Positions 61,601 to 64,000 of a stretch of 64,000 nt of DNA are shown here, in pieces. The number at the start of each line of letters is the position of its first letter. Position 1 is the first letter of the stretch. The stretch comes from Nematostella vectensis (taxonomy: Eukaryota > Cnidaria > Anthozoa > Actiniaria > Edwardsiidae): NCBI RefSeq assembly GCF_932526225.1, contig NC_064038.1, positions 2,294,001 to 2,358,000 of the forward strand. Reading direction: 5' to 3'. A program made the translations under genes and the position numbers. The notes beneath the pieces were generated by a model. That model was not told where the DNA came from. It saw only the letters and a program-made list of their open reading frames with translations, and made no database searches.

Positions 61601-63710
61601 TGAGCAAATATATAAATAGCTTAAAAATATGTCTTATGTAAAAATGATATATGAAAAACGCAATGCTAAAAAAAATGGTTAAACATTTTGTTGGTTTTGT
61701 TGCTTTCCTGGGTAATGCTGCAAGATGGGGCAATCAGAGTCAAACAGCGACCATAAGAAAAGTTGTTACTGTTGGCTCCCTTTTGACTCCCTGAGGTATG
61801 AGGAACCACAGGGAGCTTCGACAGGGCCATCACTAATCAAAAGTACAGTAGTTATATTGTTGTTAGGTAATTGGTGCACCCAGCGGATGCTGTCAGTCTA
61901 TGGGAATTGTATGCTAGTGAGGGTTAATTTAGTGACTAATTCTTTTTATTTTACAACCAGGTTTGTGGCATACAGTACTGACGGAAAGTAATGAAAAAGA
62001 AATTGGCCAAAGTTCACCAAATTACGTCCTTTTGTTTTCAAACCGAAATTTCGGATGTTTTCGCAGAAGTTCGGTTACGGTATTTTCGGCTGTTTAAACC
62101 AGCCGAAATTTCCGCATCCGAATTTCGGCCAAAGTTTTAGGGCTCTTGTTTTCGATTTTCGTTTGAAGTGAGCTCTTAATCTGTACACCGTACTTTCCTA
62201 AGGCCGAGACAGCATTACGGAGGCTCTATGTTATTTAGGAGAACATACACATGCGATCATCGAACAACACATGCAACGTAAGAAAGATGTTAAGCATGAA
62301 AAATAGATTTCATTTGCATAAAAATTGTTCGGAGTTTGATGTTTACATCTGTAATGTGACCGCGGAAAGCATGTCGCTGTTGCGTGGTCCAGACAATGGA
62401 AATGTCACGCATCTCAAGATATTTACATTCATCTCGCTGTTCTAAAACTTTATTATAACAATCATGTAATGTTAGTCTAAAGTATTTTGGTTTCCCCTAG
62501 TCTAAAAAGTTATTGTACAGCTCGATCATATTTTCAAAACGCGACTTGATATTTTTAGAACTCGCGGGAAGACCCGGGGAAAAATTGTTATGATTATGTC
62601 ACTTCAAGCTGTCGCGACATTCGAATCACGCTCTTTCTTCGAGAAACACATAACATTTCCGTAAATGAATACAGTTATTAACAAGGATCTCTATTTGATT
62701 CCAAATAATTTTTGTTTTGCTTGAACTGCATTTCGAGTTTGAGTCTTGGAGCTTTTTTATTTATTAATCAAACGATCTCCATGTTTATTCTACGGATGTG
62801 ACGGATTCATGCAGCTTTTGGGTTATTGTTTATGAAATCTATCAACTCGAACTGAGAATTGAAAAAGAAGTGTCATGGAGTGTTCGTTCGTGTCCTGTTA
62901 GTTTCTTCATAAAGAAATATACCCGCAAATATACAAGAACAACGGTATTCGCACGTGATTACGTGTTTTTATTTCCCTTCGTTCAATGTACGGTATCCCT
63001 CCTTGCTTATATTGATAAAACCCTGTGTCGCTCTGCCAACAAACATTTAGTATCTGTACATTCTCTGGATTTTCTGCTGTACATATTAGCCCATCCGAAA
63101 ATTGTGAAGGTGAAATACGGAGAAATTCGGCTAGGATGTGTTTGCCTTAGAATCGTCGCTAAGGCGAAAATTGCCGAAGATCGGGAGCGTGTTAAACAAA
63201 AGAATTTTGGCCGTGCCGAAATTTGCGGAAGTTCGGGTGTTTTCGGATGTGCTTGAGGTAATTCAGCGAACTTCGGCCACTTTCTTTTGCATTACTTTCC
63301 GTCAGTACTGTACAAACAAATGCCTATTTAACACACAGAGATTTTGACATTGAAATTGAAGTTCAAAACTACTTGTATTAATAAAATTTTGAGCTAATTT
63401 ATACTTTAATTTTAAGGCAATAATTAGAGAAGAGCATAAATACGGAGACTCACCCTGAATGTCCTTTGAATTGTCTCAAAACAGCTCTACTATTTAGGTC
63501 AAACAGCTAGTGAATAGAGCAAAAAAAAAAAAGGTTGAGCTGAAATAATTGAATAAAAATCAGTCTTTAAAAAGATACCTGTATCAGACCATCTTCTCCT
63601 CCGGCTATCATCAGCTGTCCATCACTGCGAAATGTACCACAGTAGGCTACTTCCTTGAATCTGGAAATGGTCTTGTTGACTTGGTGTGTGGTTGAGCTGT
63701 AGATCTGCAC
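52670..63710 (-). CDS. UTP15: UTP15: U3 snoRNP / SSU processome WD40 protein; 5' end outside window
   Basis: Nucleolar t-UTP (UTP-A) subunit needed for rDNA transcription and early 18S processing. Exons in transcription order: 63579-63710, 63454-63506, 61241-61364, 60333-60387, 59838-59963, 59012-58877 (58877-59012), 57826-57910, 56336-56494, 55620-55721, 55151-55278, 53818-53876, 52670-52863. GT-AG introns and phases agree throughout (about 450 residues; human protein 518). WD40 blades: SRFKEVAYCGTFRSDGQLMI, VSASDDKLVNCWDI, TGSYDHTVRMWDRR, ENVIKIWDILSGGRLV, NVKVYDLQDYKVVHSMDY, HIIVGMSDGLLSIKHR. The C-terminal UTP15 domain follows (ILQELIRRGGLERALSGRDE, NPRYTVVLIDVANILL, MYSPIIGQSPNIDQL). About 65 N-terminal residues are missing, so at least one exon lies right of base 64000. 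Five introns carry snoRNA-like copies; two others carry DNA transposons or a minisatellite. Confidence 0.96.
53024..53446. repeat. Duplicated flank of snoRNA copy 1
   Basis: Nearly identical to 54397-54808, same orientation, directly adjoining the snoRNA-like copy in both cases. It contains an extra GACCAGTCAAAGAGCAG piece also found at 54341-54358. The exon between the two copies (53818-53876) is not duplicated. Confidence 0.9.
53447..53581 (-). ncRNA. H/ACA box snoRNA candidate, copy 1 (UTP15 last intron)
   Basis: 135 nt on the UTP15 sense strand, in the intron between exons ending at 53818 and starting at 52863. The 5' hairpin has a closing TGGC/GCCA stem and an upper stem CTCCCTG/CAGGGAG (perfect here). 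Then come H box ACAGTA, a 3' hairpin with CTTTTC/GGAAAG base, and box ACA at 53450-53452. Guide strands match copy 5. A TT change in the 3' hairpin (CTAAC for TTGC) alters the upper stem. Confidence 0.75.
54397..54808. repeat. Duplicated flank of snoRNA copy 2
   Basis: Partner of 53024-53446. Shared landmarks include TATGACCCGGAGTTAAA and GAATGTACTTCATAGTAGTG. Confidence 0.9.
54809..54943 (-). ncRNA. H/ACA box snoRNA candidate, copy 2
   Basis: Same 135-nt element in the UTP15 intron between 55151 and 53876. The closing stem is TGGCTC/GAGCCA, perfect. The upper stem has one mismatch (CTCCCTG with CAGTGAG). H box ACAGTA and terminal ACA (54812-54814) are intact. About 410 bp of its 3' flank is duplicated beside copy 1. 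Confidence 0.75.
56684..57666 (+). mobile_element. Tc1/mariner-type transposon in a UTP15 intron
   Basis: 983 bp with imperfect inverted ends CAGGGTGTTTCAAAAGTTCG and (reversed right end) CAGGGTGTTTCAACAGTTCG, both followed by TGGACACTTT. A TA lies on each side (56682-56683, 57667-57668), the target duplication of this superfamily. Inserted antisense in the UTP15 intron between 57826 and 56494. Confidence 0.93.
56938..57460 (+). pseudogene. Broken Tc1/mariner transposase
   Basis: Starts MDSNMTEKRLNNVQIRAQA. A frameshift near 57120 leads into SSRKISKNLKRK and FWRYMARKGWKPFQQHKKP (second helix-turn-helix of Tc1-like enzymes). After another break comes WDNFLFTDEY and LFHHPNSKKQ (region of the second catalytic Asp). 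Frameshifts, stops and the short length show it is inactive. Confidence 0.85.
58374..58508 (-). ncRNA. H/ACA box snoRNA candidate, copy 3
   Basis: In the UTP15 intron between 58877 and 57910. Boxes and guide strands are kept, with ACA at 58377-58379. The 5' upper stem has two mismatches (CTACCTG with CAGTAAG), so this copy may be decaying. Confidence 0.65.
59284..59418 (-). ncRNA. H/ACA box snoRNA candidate, copy 4
   Basis: In the UTP15 intron between 59838 and 59012, ACA at 59287-59289. The upper stem pairs through one G-U (CTTCCTG with CAGGGAG). The 5' guide strand reads GTCAAAG instead of GTCGAAG, which would weaken pairing to the predicted rRNA target. Confidence 0.7.
60649..60935. repeat. 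41-bp minisatellite, seven near-identical copies, UTP15 intron
   Basis: The unit TTATTGGTGTGCAAGTGCTC plus TGTGGAGTGGGGATAACCATG repeats seven times with almost no divergence, implying recent expansion. A diverged eighth piece (TGTAGAGTGGGTGTAAG) lies near 61030. Confidence 0.97.
61695..61829 (-). ncRNA. H/ACA box snoRNA candidate, copy 5 (best structure)
   Basis: In the UTP15 intron between 63454 and 61364. 5' hairpin 61773-61829, H box ACAGTA 61767-61772, 3' hairpin 61701-61766, ACA 61698-61700 with three bases after. The upper stem CTCCCTG/CAGGGAG is perfect and then GGT/ACC. The pocket strands are GTCGAA and TCAAAA. Fourteen bases separate the 5' upper stem from the H box, and sixteen separate the 3' upper stem (GCTG/CAGC) from ACA; both are canonical spacings for box H/ACA guides. 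Confidence 0.8.
61974..63310. mobile_element. 1.34-kb TA-flanked inverted-repeat element in a UTP15 intron
   Basis: CAGTACTGACGGAAAGTAATG at 61974-61994 is repeated exactly, inverted, at 63290-63310. Both are followed by similar AAAGAAA(T/G)TGGCC(A/G)AAGTTC, and TA lies on each side. Inside each end are palindromic CCGAAATTTCGG-type motifs. The plus frame 62798-63256 (152 codons) shows no transposase motif that I recognise. TA flanks suggest the Tc1/mariner superfamily. Confidence 0.85.
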
Positions 63711-63712
63711 CT

Positions 63713-64000
63713 TTAATGATGAGAACATGGAAAGCATTGAAGGATGCATAGAAGATTGCAGAATTAGACCTAAATGATGATCATCATAATAGAGATGATG
63801 GTACTGACAATGATAGACTAGACATAATTATAATAAAAAATGATGTTTATCATCAGAATAATGATTTCTTTATAAAAATAAAGGTATACTGCAGTCAAAA
63901 TACAGTTGGTGTTAGTTTGCTACAATAACTGATTCTTGTTATACTACAGTAACTAATGAACAGAGCAATGGAAGCACGGGTGGCCTCTCACAGGGTGGCC
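63713..64000. other. UTP15 intron upstream of the first exon seen
   Basis: AT-rich; no exon matching the UTP15 N-terminus was found here. Confidence 0.5.

Noticed and set aside
53447-61829. Reading the 135-nt family as a SINE or as coding sequence
   Set aside because: A box-B-like GGAGCTTCGACGGGGCC on the plus strand was considered, but there is no A box at the right place, no tail and no target duplication. All copies share one orientation and exact length, and the minus strand fits H/ACA structure better. A SINE cannot be fully excluded without a genome search.

Overview
This is an animal nuclear genome segment. It shows intron-rich protein genes with GT-AG introns, long intergenic stretches of decayed transposons, and very many tandem repeats. 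The mix of hAT-type, Tc1/mariner-type, GIY-YIG retroelement and small inverted-repeat elements, and the proteins' resemblance to animal orthologues, suggest a cnidarian, most likely a sea anemone such as Nematostella. That species call is inference. No bacterial or organellar genes were seen.

Layout. (1) 545-4885, minus: 5' part of an SLCO4-like organic anion transporter (OATP), six exons that join in frame, running off the left edge. (2) 5345-7985, plus: complete four-exon LRPAP1 (receptor-associated protein), head-to-head with the transporter and ending in an ER-retention tetrapeptide. (3) 7986-21850: about 14 kb with no recognised host gene, holding MITEs, a 1 kb direct duplication, minisatellites, a GIY-YIG retroelement relic and a 2.2 kb inverted-repeat element that ends just before the next gene. 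(4) 21944-47927, plus: complete INTS3 (Integrator/SOSS subunit 3), 28 coding exons joining in frame to 1,043 residues. Its introns carry about a dozen unrelated minisatellites, several of which contain copies of the gene's own splice sites. (5) 48380-51094: a hAT-like transposon with a deleted, frameshifted transposase. (6) 51236-52575: a minisatellite. (7) 52670-63710, minus: UTP15 (U3 snoRNP/SSU processome WD40 protein), 13 coding exons; its first exon or exons lie beyond the right edge.

Main discovery. Five introns of UTP15 each carry one copy of a 135-nt sequence on the UTP15 sense strand. Each copy has the hallmarks of an H/ACA box snoRNA: two hairpins, an H box reading ACAGTA, a terminal ACA, and pockets at the canonical 14 and 16 nt from the boxes. 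The 5' pocket is complementary to a highly conserved large-subunit rRNA segment. A ribosome-biogenesis gene would thus host a multicopy rRNA-modification guide, one copy per intron.

Second theme. INTS3 contains minisatellites apparently seeded from splice junctions: 18 tandem copies of the exon 17 donor, followed by 17 copies of an acceptor-like unit, 14 copies of an acceptor unit before exon 23 with a decayed fragment of exon 23 upstream, and two extra 81-bp copies of the exon 13 acceptor. Decoy use that I could read runs into stop codons.
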